Shown here: in pieces, positions 1-12,264 of the stretch | How positions within the stretch are numbered: the first letter of the stretch is position 1 | How the letters are laid out: every line of letters starts with the position of its first letter | Source: Conidiobolus incongruus B7586 | Taxonomy: Eukaryota > Entomophthoromycota > Entomophthoromycetes > Entomophthorales > Conidiobolaceae | Assembly (NCBI GenBank): GCA_000697335.1 | Contig: JNEM01008694.1 | Span: 1-24,862, forward strand | Reading direction: 5' to 3' | DNA: 24,862 nt | Notes under the pieces: model-generated | Databases searched by the model: none | What the model saw: the letters and a program-made list of their open reading frames with translations, nothing else | Told to the model about the DNA's origin: nothing | Program-made: the position numbers and the translations under genes

Positions 1-897
1 GATTCTTTCGCTTGAAATCAGCATGACAGAGTGAAGTGATCTTGAATTGACTAGGAGAAGATCGTCAAAGATACCAATGGAATTGTTAATTTGGTATAGG
101 TTCACATTGGAATTAGGGATCAATTTTAATTGATCCAGTTTTAATCTGTCAGCTGGATGAGTAAGAACACTAGAGTCAATTGTGGTTGGAACAGTCACTC
201 TTTTGATGAATTTCTTTTGCTTGATTAATTCAGTGACTTTGGCATTTAGTTCTTTAAGCTCTTCAGAGCTCAATGCTCCTGCAAAATTGTCTTTAGAGAC
301 ATTTTGAATGATATCCATCAAGCTATTCTGATTGGCTGACATATTTTGGGCATTAAATAATAAAAATGTATTTTCAATAGTGTTCCTAGTATTATAGTTA
401 TGTGAGTAAGATAAGAATCGTGAGCCAAATAACTGATGACAGCTTTCTGTCAATAGCAAGTTTGTAGTATTATTGGCTGCGGTATTAACGAATTTTTCAA
501 TTGAAGCAGGATCATCGGGCATTGGCCGATATTCAGGAGAGGAAATTATCAATTTTGATGATTCTAGCATGAATTATTAATTGAAATATAATATCGAATT
601 GAGAAATATTATTGTAAAATTTACCTTTATTTTCTATTGGAACAGTGTCGTAGTAAATTTTATTTTCAGAATCAATTCTATAATGATGAAACTTGTTTGA
701 AGTCGCATTGGATAATAAATAAAGCCATGCATCAGTATTGGCAATATTACTAAAAAAGGCTTCAAATATATAAGTAATAATATCAGTAAAGGATCAACAT
801 ATTATTTACCTTTTGAAATGCCAAATTTTGAGTTTTTAATATAAATTTTTGATTTTGAACAGTTAGAAACTGATTTTTGTATTTTATTTATAATCAT
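1..897 (-). CDS. Unrecognised protein, 5' part (three exons; runs off left edge)
   Basis: I assembled this gene by hand. Exon 1 is 897-810 (ATG at 897), exon 2 is 759-625 and exon 3 is 563-1, still open at the window edge. The introns are 50 and 61 bases, begin GTAAAT, end AG, and join the frame in phase 1 both times, giving 262 residues so far. The N-terminus is rich in Lys, Asn and Ser with few acids (it starts MIINKIQKSVSNCSKSK), which would fit a mitochondrial targeting sequence, but this is only suggestive. The rest is hydrophilic and Asn/Ser/Leu-rich, with a charged helix-like stretch (SSEELKELNAKVTELIKQKK) around residues 180-200. There are no transmembrane segments. I do not recognise the family. 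The sustained open frame and clean splice phases make a real gene likely. Confidence 0.6.
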
Positions 898-1797
898 TAT
901 TAATGTTTCTTGATTATACTTTTTTCAGATTGGGATTAGATATTCTTATTGCTGAATTTTTTTAATTGAACTTATGGGATATTGATGGTGGTAAAATCTA
1001 AAATTATTCAGGAATTTTTAATATATATTTACAAATTAACATACATCTTTGGTTAATGAAATTTATAACTATAATCAAATTTAAATAATACATTGAATTG
1101 GTTAATTTAAAAATATTATATAAAATTTATTAATTAAGCCTATTAAAATGAACTATTTTTAATATTAACAATATAATAATTTGTGATCAAAGCATAAGCG
1201 CTAGTCTAACAAGTTCTAGAAAATAAATTTGAGAACAATATTAATCATGTAAATAACTTGATTACTAGATAAAATTTGATCTTAATTATATTGAATATTT
1301 AAATAACAAGTTTCTCTTGTTATATATTATATATTATGACAAATTGCGATAAATTAAACTTTTTTAGTATTATGTCAAACTCAATGCTGAATACAAAAAA
1401 TTGCAAAATCACAGATAAAATAATTCTAATATTTGATTTAAAATTACTAAGATTTTACAATATTATATTAAATAAAATTCAAATATTAAATTTGTATCCT
1501 TTAAATTCATTTGGATATAATAAAAGAACATTTAAGTTTAATTCAATATTAACGATATTGTGGGAAAATACATTATTTGTATTAATGTGAGTTATAAATA
1601 GATAAAAAATTGTACAAAATCTATATTAAAGTTACTATTTCATTTAGAATTAATTTTGATAAAGTATAATATATATAGATGTGTAATTAGAGAAATACTA
1701 GTTTTATTAAAATCTTTTGATTATAAGAACAAAAATAATAAGTTATATATATTGTAAAATTTATCTATATAAAAAGTACGTTTTATAAGGAAATATA
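898..1797. other. AT-rich intergenic spacer
   Basis: This lies between the start of the left-edge gene and the 3' end of the NOG2 gene. The only long open frame (1336-1590, +) is made almost entirely of AT-rich codons (Ile, Asn, Leu, Lys, Phe) with no motif, and I regard it as chance. It presumably holds the promoter of the leftward gene and the NOG2 3' UTR. I see no RNA gene or mobile element. Confidence 0.6.
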
Positions 1798-3390
1798 TTA
1801 TTCTTGATCCTCTTCATCTTCATTATCTTTGTCTTCTACTTCATTGTTGTCCTCCTCATCATCTACATCATTTTGTGTTTCATTAGATGATTCTGTATTT
1901 TCTTGAGCTTCATCAGTTGCTGAAGCATCCTTGGATGGGTGCATGTTTGGAGGAGGAGTAAAGAATGGAATCTTTCCTCTCAACCAATCATTCAAAATCA
2001 TTTTAGAAACTGTACTTAAATCAGGTTCACCTCCTTTCAATAATTTACCAGTTTGATTAGCTACCTGGCTCAAGAAATCAATGTGATCATCCCAATGCTG
2101 AACATTGTATGTTCTGGTAATGTAAATAGGCTTAACGCGATCCAAGACACCTTGAATATAGTCTTCAGGATTTTTAACATTTTCTACACGAACAACACCC
2201 TTCAATACGATATCGGTTTCTGTATCTTCTGAAGAAGGCTGAACAATACCAGGACAATCGATGAGATATATTCTCTTCATTAAGGTGATATATTGCCAGA
2301 CTTTGGTTTCACCAGGTAAAGGAGCAACGTTACATACCTTCTTTTTCTTCAAGGTGTTAATGATACTTGATTTACCAGTGTTAGGATAACCTACTAAACC
2401 GACAGAGATCTGCTTTTTATCAGAGTGGAGAGAACTAAATTGTCTCAAAAGATGGATCAAAGAACCTTTACCGAAAGAATTATTGATGCTGGCATGGAAA
2501 GCTAAAGTGGGATATTCTTGGGATAAGTGTGCAACCCATTTGGAAGTAACCCAGTCAGGAACAAGATCACACTTGTTCAAAATAAAGACAAGATGCTTGT
2601 GGGGACATTCCTTCTTGAGATAAGTCTCAACATTATGGCATCTAGTTCCCAAGGGATTACGGGCATCAAGAACATGCAAAATAACATCGGAGGAATCAAT
2701 GACTTTATATAATTCGTTCCAGATTCTCTTTGATTGACCTTTAGAAAATACAGTCTCTTTAGACTCTTCAATGCTGACGATTTCCTTGTTAACAACAAGA
2801 TTCTGATCTTTTTGATCATCGTATAATTCAGCAGACTCGTTAACGCTAGTGGCCAATTCATCAACAGATCCTTGAAGAACCTTTGGTCTCTTTCTCTGAG
2901 CTTTAGGACCGAAGGTATTGGCAAAAGTCTCAGATTCTAACATATGAACACGACTAATCTAAATTTCACTAACATTAACATTAAGTAATAAAAAATAATA
3001 GATATATAATACCTTGGTAGATTCGGTCAATAAACTGAGAGGGAGTTTGCTTTGCTTTAATAGAACTTGATAGGGATCGTGGATTTTGTTACCCATTTTT
3101 TCTCTGAAGCGATCCAAAGCTTCTTGTCCAATAACTCGAGTGTTACCAAACCATTTCCTGTTGGGAGCAACACGGGCAACAGGAGCCTCTCTACTTTGAA
3201 AAGCTGCGGCCTTGATAATTTTACCATCTTTATCACGCACAGCTCTTCCGGATTTCAACATATTCAAATATTTAACTTTACTCTTATCACGGTAGAAATT
3301 TTCCCCCTTTAATCTGGTGTTAGCAGGAGTTTCATTGTTACCAGTGGCGGTCTTAGCAATTCTATTCTTTTCTTTTTTCCCTTTACCCAT
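1798..3390 (-). CDS. NOG2: Nucleolar GTP-binding protein 2 (NOG2/GNL2), 60S ribosome assembly GTPase
   Basis: Two exons, 3390-3013 and 2958-1798, flank a 54-base phase-0 intron (GTATTA...TTTAG). The product is 512 residues, close to the 486 of yeast Nog2. Family knowledge: this circularly permuted GTPase binds pre-60S particles in the nucleolus and nucleoplasm and acts in rRNA processing and as a placeholder before nuclear export. Visible here are the basic Lys-rich N-terminus, the family signature [20 protein letters not shown] and [10 protein letters not shown] just after the intron, then the permuted motif order G4 (NKCD, about 254-257), G1 (GYPNTGKSS, about 316-324), G2 region (GETK, about 342-345) and G3 (DCPG, about 360-363). 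The C-terminus is a long Asp/Glu run, common in nucleolar proteins. All key motifs are intact and the gene looks functional. Confidence 0.96.
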
Positions 3391-3995
3391 GTTGTATAAA
3401 TAAATTTATATTAAAATGCCTAGTATGTTTTAAAACAATTGTATATCTATTAAATCTATTAAAAATTAAAATTTATAATTATCTATTAAATTAATTTGGT
3501 GAGTTTACACTGATTTTGAATATTCAGAGTTTTCTTATTTTTATAGTTCAATTTTCAAATTGTAATTTGTGGGATTGATTATTGTTGAAATTAACACTTA
3601 AATTCCTCTCATATATAATAAAATTTGACATTCAAATTCTTGATCAAAAATACAAATTCATTATATTATCAATTTTTAATAAACTAATAATTATAATTAT
3701 TGCATTATATAATGAAAAAGAATATGAGGAAAGTCAGTTTAAAACTTCAATTGTTTATTTATTTAGGAGAGATGAGTGTATTTGGTAAATTAATTTTAGA
3801 TATAATAGAATACAATACATATTATATAATAATTGAATTGACTGGATTGGTGTAATTATTTTTATGATTATATGATAATTTTTATTTATTAAATTGTTCC
3901 AAACTATAATATTTGAATGAAATAAGTTGTTCATGTAATGTTAGCTGAAGATACACTTGAAGTTGCTTTTCATATATCATTTATTTCAATTAACT
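3391..3995. other. AT-rich spacer between NOG2 and the tyrosinase relic
   Basis: This holds the NOG2 upstream region. The open frame at 3582-3788 (+) has only AT-driven composition and no recognisable motif, so I do not call it. I see no clear TATA box, tRNA or repeat. Confidence 0.55.
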
Positions 3996-4923
3996 TTATT
4001 TCAAAAATGGATTTAATGAAATGAAATCATTATCAGTGATCCTTTGACTTGGTAGAATATATGATTTCGACTTAATTTTAATTTCGAAAGCATAGCAGTA
4101 TGGATATTTAGTTGTATCAAAAGTATCACGTGCTATATCACTTGGCTTTTCTCCAAATTCAAGTGCATCATTTTCACTCACTGTAACATTAAAAGTTGAA
4201 CCTTAATATTGAAGCATATTGGGGTATTGCTTTTGCCATTTAAACCAAATATAATCAACAAATGAATGGTGAAGAAAAATTATAGGATCATTTGGACTGT
4301 CTTTAAAGAGTAAATCTCCATGAATGCCTCGTAAATTGTTATGAATATGACTATGTAATAAATTGGTTACTTTAGTGAACTGTGAAAATAATGTACTAGA
4401 CTCAATCCCTTTCGGATGATCTACCAAGAAGGAAATGACCCAGATTCCCTCTTATAATCCTTTCCATTGACTGTCTTCATAAAGTTCCTTCTTAAGCAAT
4501 GCAGTTCAAGATATTTCATAATCCGGTCCTTAAAAGCATCATTTTTAACATAGTTATCATGATTTTTATCACCATCTCCTCCAAAGTATGAATCTCTTAA
4601 AACAATGCTTTGGCCAGGATCGTCTGAATCTAGAGTCCAATCCCAATATGTTATCACGATGGTTAGATCAATTTTTAAATCTTTTCCCATAAATGTGCAA
4701 AATGACTATTCCGAGCAAAGAAGACAATGATGCCATGGAAATTTTTATACATGTCTATATGGATTTTAGTAAAATAATCCAATAAACAATCTCCATTGCT
4801 CAGTTTTGTAATATGAGGTTTATTCAAAGCAGATTTAAATCGATTTAACTCAGAGGTACACAATTGTCTTAATTCTTTTCTAATTACAATTAGTCTACAA
4901 GTTGCATTATTATTTGCTAACAC
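3996..4923 (-). pseudogene. Decayed tyrosinase (type-3 copper oxidase)
   Basis: Reading frames on the minus strand give successive tyrosinase parts: LCTSELNRFKSALNK, the CuA helix KIHIDMYKNFHG, YWDWTLDSDDPGQS, HCLRRNF, the CuB region (GIHGD, SPNDP, LHHSFVDYIW) and the C-terminal KYPYCYAFE. Tyrosinases use two copper ions held by six His to oxidise phenols to quinones. Here the parts lie in different frames: a shift near 4680 just after HLWEK, another near 4425 after GSFPSW, and an in-frame TAA at 4203-4205. None of these breaks leaves room for an intron of the 50-60 base size seen nearby. Two of six copper ligands are also gone: the third CuA His (RNSHF where WHRYF is usual) and the second CuB His (HNNLR where HNNVH is usual). 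The 5' end starts right after an acceptor-like TTTTTACAG, with no signal-peptide exon found upstream. A pseudogene is the best reading. Confidence 0.88.
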
Positions 4924-5183
4924 TGTAAAAATTTGAGTAATACAATATATTATACATTTTCATAATATAATATGATAGATATGATAAAAATTGAATTTGA
5001 TAAGAATTTAATTTATCAAAAATCATTTCACCTAGTAAAAATTAATTTGGAGTGAATACCTAGTGGCTTATTTCAAAAATTAATTTTTATTTTTATTCAT
5101 AATTAGAATAAAGTGATTTTGACGTTATGATGTATTTAACTGAGTGATTATTTTTCACTTGTTATTCATGCAATAAGTCATAG

Positions 5184-6053
5184 CTAGTTGAAATTTTGTT
5201 CTTTGGGAAGGGTATCTAAACTTTTTATATCCAACAGTGCAATAGGAGGTGGTTCGATGGATTGTCTTCCAATATTAGCAAAATCCGTTGTGCTCATGTT
5301 AAATGGATACATCCAATACTTCATTTTGTCTCGGTTATTCTTCAAACTCTGAATCATCTTCTTGTGCTGACGTTTTAAATACGCCAACATTATAGTACCT
5401 ATTACTCCTGCTACCGCTGCTATAATACCAAATAAATAGTTGGGGGAAATGTATTCGGATTTCTCTAGCAATATAGCTAGAGTATTTAAATATTGACTTA
5501 AAAATGATACGAGAGTAATGAGTCCCAGTAAGATAAAAGTATGTAGAGACCTCAATACTCTATAGAGAAGAGGACGATGCTTATAACGATCACCAAAGAT
5601 ATCCACCCAAGGATACTTGAACTCGATCCAATCAGCATTGGGATAATACTCAAATAACTCTTGTCCCCAAAATCTTTTTGGAGGTGGATTTGGTCTTAAA
5701 CCCTTAGATTTCTGGGATTCTGAATTAATCCAATTATCAGAGAAGCGATATAGAGTATACTTGGGATGATTCCTATGATACAATACTACAGAGCCCGCCC
5801 AAATCATTTTGATGCTTATTATTAAGTCATTCGATATTAAGAAGCAAATAAATAAATTGATCATTTTTTCTAGCCAAGTTAGTACTGCATCAGGATTCCG
5901 AACGAACACTAGTCTGGCACTAATTAAGAGAGTTAAAATTACACACACGGCCACAACAAACACAAAGATGATTTGAAGAAACCTCCTGACTTTCTGGACA
6001 ATTAGCCACACTCCTTTGGGTGTCCGATGGTCGACCAAATCATTTGAGCCCAA
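5184..6053 (-). CDS. Four-helix membrane protein of unknown function
   Basis: An open frame of about 289 residues ends at 5184. Hydrophobic segments lie at about residues 27-49, 65-91, 170-192 and 207-226. The loop between helices 2 and 3 (about 92-165) is long, polar and aromatic (KRFWGQELFEYYPNADWIEF, YPWVDIFGD), and the tail after helix 4 is basic (YLKRQHKKMIQSLKNNRDK). I do not recognise the family. The start is a problem: the frame opens at an upstream TAA (6078-6080) and has no ATG before Met64, which lies between helices 1 and 2. The first candidate codon is TTG at 6053, and the nearest upstream ATG (6043) is out of frame. Either an upstream exon supplies the start, or the gene is damaged at its 5' end, or a non-ATG start is used. 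Composition and continuity otherwise look coding. Confidence 0.75.
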   Translation of the reverse strand: MGSNDLVDHRTPKGVWLIVQKVRRFLQIIFVFVVAVCVILTLLISARLVFVRNPDAVLTWLEKMINLFICFLISNDLIISIKMIWAGSVVLYHRNHPKYTLYRFSDNWINSESQKSKGLRPNPPPKRFWGQELFEYYPNADWIEFKYPWVDIFGDRYKHRPLLYRVLRSLHTFILLGLITLVSFLSQYLNTLAILLEKSEYISPNYLFGIIAAVAGVIGTIMLAYLKRQHKKMIQSLKNNRDKMKYWMYPFNMSTTDFANIGRQSIEPPPIALLDIKSLDTLPKEQNFN

Positions 6054-6097
6054 CAGTTTGATAGATGATTTGTAATTTTAATAATCAATGCTTAAAT

Positions 6098-6119
6098 CCT
6101 CAAGCTTCCAATCTTGAGG
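6098..6119. repeat. Short inverted repeat upstream of the membrane-protein gene
   Basis: CCTCAAG (6098-6104) and CTTGAGG (6113-6119) are perfect 7-base complements around an 8-base loop. It lies 45-65 bases upstream of the open frame of the membrane-protein gene, so it could form a hairpin in that gene's leader or upstream region. Its function is unknown and it may be chance. Confidence 0.35.
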
Positions 6120-9100
6120 TTTAGATTGTAAAATATAATAAGTCAGATGAACTATTTTAAATAAATAACATTCTCTTGTTTTTATATATGTTAGAAATGA
6201 GTTAAATAGATTTTATTTAAAGTTTTCTTACTGTATTCAAAAGTTTGATATGAAATGTTCTTACGTTTCAAGCTAAAGCTTTCTTTCGATCTAATTTGAT
6301 CATTGTCTGTTCATCAATATCAAATTTAATTGATGATTTAATGCTTTGGTTTTATTAATAATAAATTTCGCAGCATTAATATATTTTATTTTAAAATTAA
6401 AATTTAACCCTATTTTGAATAGTTAATTTAATATATTTATTTGACTGAATTATGATATATAGAGCTATAATATACTTCAATTTCCTTAATGTTTCATAGA
6501 ATAATGAATTCATTTTACTTGATATCTAATATTTGATATTTAAATTTTATTATTAGAACTTATTTCAATATTGAATATCAATGTTTTTATTTAAGGTAAA
6601 ACCATTCATCATTAATATTATCTAAATTTGAAATATGATACCTTTATTTGAATTAAAAAAACTTGCTATAAAATTAAAATATTCTCTATTTTAATTTTAT
6701 AATAATCAAAATATCATAATTAAAAAACATTAAATAATATTTTCTATCTACTAACTTGATTAAACAATTAAGACCGGTACAGGAATATATTAAGAATATT
6801 TATACTCCTTATAAAATTGGTTGAAAACATCATTCGTTATATTCTGATAAAATATAAAATTTTCAACTCACAATTAATATATTATTAATACTAATATAAA
6901 ATGATCAATTTACCAAATTATTTAATAAAATATATAGCAATGATTTGGATTCAAAATATTTTAACATTTTAGAATATTAAATGGTGTTGGATATTAATAT
7001 TAACTGTTTATTACTATGATTTGAAATATATACAATCATTTAGTGAATGGACATAATTTTATATAATATAACAAGGATAACTAGATTTTTATAAAAGTAA
7101 ACACCTTAGTAAATATTAATAATTATATTTTATTTCAATCATATTTTTCAAGTTATACAAGTGATTGATTTTCATATACAAAAATTATATGAAATTGTTT
7201 AATGTTAAAGATATATAGTTAATTATTAATACTCGTATCATATTCTTAATTATCTAATAATATTTTGATTACAATATATAATATATTAAGCGACTCTATA
7301 AATCTGTCTAAATTGAAAATTCTGCGACTTAAAGTTTGATATATATTCGAACCAAATTCTGATAAAATTAGATCATATACTTGATTATATAGTTAGTAAT
7401 TAATACCATTGAGATATTTACATGATTAAGTTTATATATATAATTAGGTACTTTCAAATTACATCATATTCAGTTGTGATACAATACTGATATAGTCTAC
7501 CATTTTCAAATTTTTCTAATAAATTTTATGATATTAAAATCCAAACAAATTTAAAAAAATGATTATTACTTATGTTTTCAAAATTTACAGTGTATATTCT
7601 TAAATTTACTCTGATATATGATATGAATTATAGATTTGAGTGAAATCATTACTGTTCATATGAGCTTAATCAAATTATATAATTCGATATGTATCTATTA
7701 ATATTTTGGATTATATATTACGATGAAATAAATAAACTTTTGATTAAATGGCTGAATTATAGCACATAATTTGGAATGGAATAATTCACAATATTTAGGA
7801 AGAATTTGCATCAGTTATAAATTCATCGAGCTAGTTATTTTTAATAAAAGTAAAATTATCAAATATTTTATCTACAATATAACACTAATGTATTGATGCA
7901 ATAAGGATATCTAGATCATTAATTTTCAACAGTCTAAGTTTGAATGTTATTATAATGCTTGGATATAATATCAACAACTAGATACATCTTTTTTATTACT
8001 TTTATAAAATTTTTGATGAATATTTTAATATATAATATATAATAATGGAATAATGCATAATGGGCTTATTATTATATTAAAGATTTTAATGAATTAGTCC
8101 TTTAGCCTATTATGTTAAATATCAATATAAACGATATTAAAAATCAAGGGTAGAATGATAAATAATTATAGGTCAACCAATTACTTGAATTAAGGTAATT
8201 CCAATTCTTCAATAATTAATTCCATAATATTATTCCAAATTAAAATAATATAATTTTAGATCAATTAACCTCAATTGTGAAATTTTAATACAATTAGCTA
8301 GAAGTGCTCCATATATGAACATCTTAAAATATATTAATGTTATGACTGATTATTACGACTTGATTGATAAAAATTACCTGAATATCACTAAATCTGTCAA
8401 TATATTTGATGTGTATTTAATTTGTAAAATGATTATTTTATTATTAATGATTAATATTAATTTAGAATTTGTTCAAATATGTAAATTGAATAAAAAGTAA
8501 CCAATAAGCTTGATATTATATTATATCTATACCACAGTATTTCGTTTGTGTTATTTTGACAATTTTAATTATTAAATTATCATAGACTTAATTATAGTAT
8601 GTAAATTGGGCACTGAGTATGATTAAAGATTTAATTAATTGAAGATATATTCCATTAAAATGATTTTATCAAAATCTGTTTTAAACAATGATCTAAAAGG
8701 TGATATAATATCTGATTATTCCAAGTATATCGGTTATAAATATCTCCTTATAATATGAAAATTAAATGATTTAGTTATACGGGTGAAGCTTCTATCTTTA
8801 TAAATGTAATATTAATTATTTGATTTAAAACACTGTAAAATATAATGATTTTTAATCTTATTAATTTGATCTGATATCATGAAATATTATAGTTGGATTT
8901 AATATGTCTATATGTAATTTTTTGTATACAATTATTAAAATAGGTTAAATATATAGAAAAATTAATATTTATAACCTAGTGTTTGAGCGTAAAAATGATT
9001 TCGAATATTATAATTAAATTATATTGGTTAAGAGATTTTAATCTAAAAGGAATGAATAACGAAATAATATATAATTCATATTAAGTCATTTTAATCATAC

Positions 9101-10446
9101 TTATATCTTAAACTCTACAGAGTATAACAAATTCAATACAATTGAAACATTCCACATGAAAAATTAATTGATCTAGTACCTTATACTAATAATAATCTGA
9201 TTTTCATTCAAATTATATAATGAAAAATAGCGTATTTAGTCTGTTTAAAATCAATATTGATTTTGAAAAAATTAAACCGATAATCGAAGCTGAATATTTC
9301 AAATTTTCCATATACTTATTTTATATCATGATCAAAGTCATATGAATTCAAAAGGCTTTAATATTTATTCATTGGGCAAATTGTATTGACATAGTATAAT
9401 GTTGAAAACTAATTAAATACATTTAATATTTAATATTCATTAATCATAATTTAAACAATTCCTTAATCCTTTGAATTATCTTATCAAATTTTATTTTTTG
9501 CAATACCTTTATCTGAAAAATATCATCGTATTCTGATAATTACTGTATTAATTGCTTCTATTCAAGCAAAAAGATATAAATATATTGATAAACCTATCAT
9601 ATAATTGATCAATAATAATCCAACAAAGTGTGATTATCGAGCAATAAATGGTAAATCAATAAATGAAATATAAAAACAAACAATACTATGTAATATATTA
9701 TGATTCTATTGATGAAGTTACATATACAGATACTATTTGAAACATGATTGATAGAATGATAATCGTTAATTTTATAACTTCGATAAATTGAGATTAATTT
9801 TGTCGATCATAAGAATGTTCATATTAAATATTAAATGAGAAATAGATTGAAAATAAAAGTATAAGGACTCATCTAATTAGTGGTATCGCAATATTTAATA
9901 ATAGTGATACTAAAAAGAGTAATATGACATTCTTGAATAATCTGATTGTATCAAAATTAAGCCAATCTAGTGCGGGAATAATTATTTAATAAGAATTATT
10001 AACCAATTTTAATCAAGATGGTTTGAGAATTTACTGGATAAACAGTAATGATGTTTATGAAACTTATTATTGATCGCAAGAAATTCTCAGTTATATCACA
10101 AATATTAAAATTAGAATAATAGGACCTTATTAATCTACTCAAGAGCAAAGTTACCCATGTTTTAGACTATGAATCTATTCAAAATGTATAATTCTTTAAT
10201 AAATTATTCATTATTCAAGAATAATATAAATCCAATTAAAGCAGAAAGTATCAGTTGCCTACAATTTAATATGCATCAAGTTAAAATGAGCATAAATATA
10301 ATTAAGAAATATGGATTTATATTTGTCAGGAATATTATTTACCTTGCCTTTTCCAATCATAGCATATAAATCCAATATATTTCCTCATGGAACCTTAGTT
10401 CTCAAGAATAATAGAACTTGAATTAGAAAATATGTAAATAACATAA

Positions 10447-10464
10447 ATATATATATATATATAT
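10447..10464. repeat. (AT)n microsatellite
   Basis: About nine AT dinucleotide units lie within the gene desert. A similar shorter run is at 10634-10647. Confidence 0.8.
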
Positions 10465-11124
10465 TTCATTTGTTATGAGTTCAATATAAAATCAAGATTT
10501 ATATTTTGATATGTTTAAAATAAACTATTTTATTAAAAATTTCATGGAAAAATACAGAGAGTATGTGGAGATATTGCTAAATGGGTGTATAACTATAAAA
10601 GATATTATACATATTATTAGTTTCTTATGGTAGTATATATATATATTTGCCCAATCAATTTATTATGTAATATCGAAAAAAATACATATTATAATATATT
10701 TTGATAAAATCAATATGTGGATTCGTAGGAGTTATAATCGGTGATATTTACGAAATACCAGTGCTGGAAAAAGTTTTATGATAATCATCAAAATGTTGAA
10801 CTAATTTTCACGTTTTTGTAATGGGCAATAAATGATGATTAGTTTCGGAATCCCATGCCCAAATAGAGAAGCAAAATATTATTAATTAAATACTTGTGTA
10901 AATAAGATTTAAAATGGTAAAGCATCCATATATTTTTAAGATCAACATTTTAGCTTTTATGTTATAATGTATTATTTTTGTTAATATTAAAAATGATGAA
11001 TAAAAGTATTTCCGTATATAGTACCTATCGATACTTCAATCAAATTATTTGCAAGAGTGATTTTATTCGAAAGAAATGATCCGAAGAGAATATTAGTAAT
11101 TAGTTGTAATAGTTTGTGAACTTA

Positions 11125-11169
11125 GGCCAGGGATCAAAATATTTAATTTCATTACTAATGTCCTTGGCC
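11125..11169. repeat. Inverted repeat in a GC-richer island
   Basis: GGCCAGGGA (11125-11133) and TCCTTGGCC (11161-11169) are complementary over 9 bases with one mismatch, which would be a G-U pair in RNA, and a 27-base loop. GGCC-rich arms stand out in such AT-rich DNA. No gene is recognised around it; its role is unknown. Confidence 0.35.
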
Positions 11170-12254
11170 ACTGTTAATACCATTACCATACTTGTTTATC
11201 GCAGTATAGGTCAGGATTATCCTCAGTCTCGTTTCAATATAGCGATAATGGTTGAATATTAAAGAAATGACTTTATGATTAAAATTCATGTAATTTAAAT
11301 AAATTATTTATTAGTTTTAAAAAGATTTTTATATATCACATTTTGAGGGCATTCAAAAATCATATGCAGTAGCAATATAAAAAGTGATTAAATTTCTTTT
11401 ATCTTCAATCATTTGTATATAGTTCTATACTACCTTAAATCTAGAATCTAATACACTATTTTATTAATTATCTTATATATATATTTTATCATTCAATTAT
11501 TCTGAGATAAAAGAATACTTTTACATTTTTATATTTTCAACTCAATTTTAACCCATGGATTATTAATAAAAAAATATCATTGTTAAATAAGTAATATACT
11601 AATAATTTGTATTCTATAATAAATTTCAAATTTATTCTTTACTTGATATTGGATATATTATACAAAATAAGCATTAATCAAATATCAATATACATTCAAT
11701 TTTCATATAAGATTTTTTTTGAAATATATCCAAATTTATGAAATGAATTAATATTCACAGAATGTTAATATATTGGATAATATGCGTTGGACAAAGTGTA
11801 ATTCAGAAAAATGATATTTGATTTGTAAATTATAGTTAAATATTAAGATTTGGATTGTTGATAAGTATGTTGAGAACGAATTCAATTATTCAGATTCTGT
11901 TTAAACTTGAATACATTATTTATCAAATTTTAGCCATTTTATCTCTTTCTTATATGCTCAATTGCTAATTAATTCACCATCAAGCTAATCAAACCCCAAG
12001 TTAAATCAATAGCAACAGCTCCTTTGAATCAAAGAGTTCTTTTATCAACATACCATAAATAGATTCTTTACTAGTTTTGTAACCTAGGTTTCACAATTAG
12101 ATTTTATCATTACATATTGGATTCCTTAATTAGGTAAAAACATTGGTTAGTTATTCATATTCCTACTTGAAAGATTCTCCGATCGCTTTGCCTAAGTTTT
12201 GAGGTAAGAACGGGTGAAAATCAAAGAAAAGGTGAAAATGAGTTATTGCATAGG

Positions 12255-12264
12255 TATAAAAAGG
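12255..12264 (+). promoter_or_regulatory. Possible TATA box of the bHLH gene
   Basis: TATAAAAAGG lies about 157-166 bases upstream of the proposed ATG at 12421 and is followed by a pyrimidine-rich tract. It fits a core promoter, but TATA-like strings are common in this AT-rich sequence; the GG end and the position are the main support. Confidence 0.35.

Noticed and set aside
1336-1590. 84-codon frame on the plus strand
   Set aside because: Made of AT-driven codons with no motif; expected by chance in such AT-rich DNA.
3582-3788. 68-codon frame on the plus strand
   Set aside because: Ile/Leu/Lys/Asn-rich chance frame in a spacer, no homology recalled.
4675-4930. Idea that the tyrosinase is intact and simply spliced
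   Set aside because: The frame changes occur without room for introns of the size used nearby, and copper ligands are also substituted.
8315-8500. 61-codon frame in the gene desert
   Set aside because: Low-complexity hydrophobic composition typical of translated AT-rich spacer.
10169-10369. 66-codon frame in the gene desert
   Set aside because: No motif, no neighbouring exons with matching phase.
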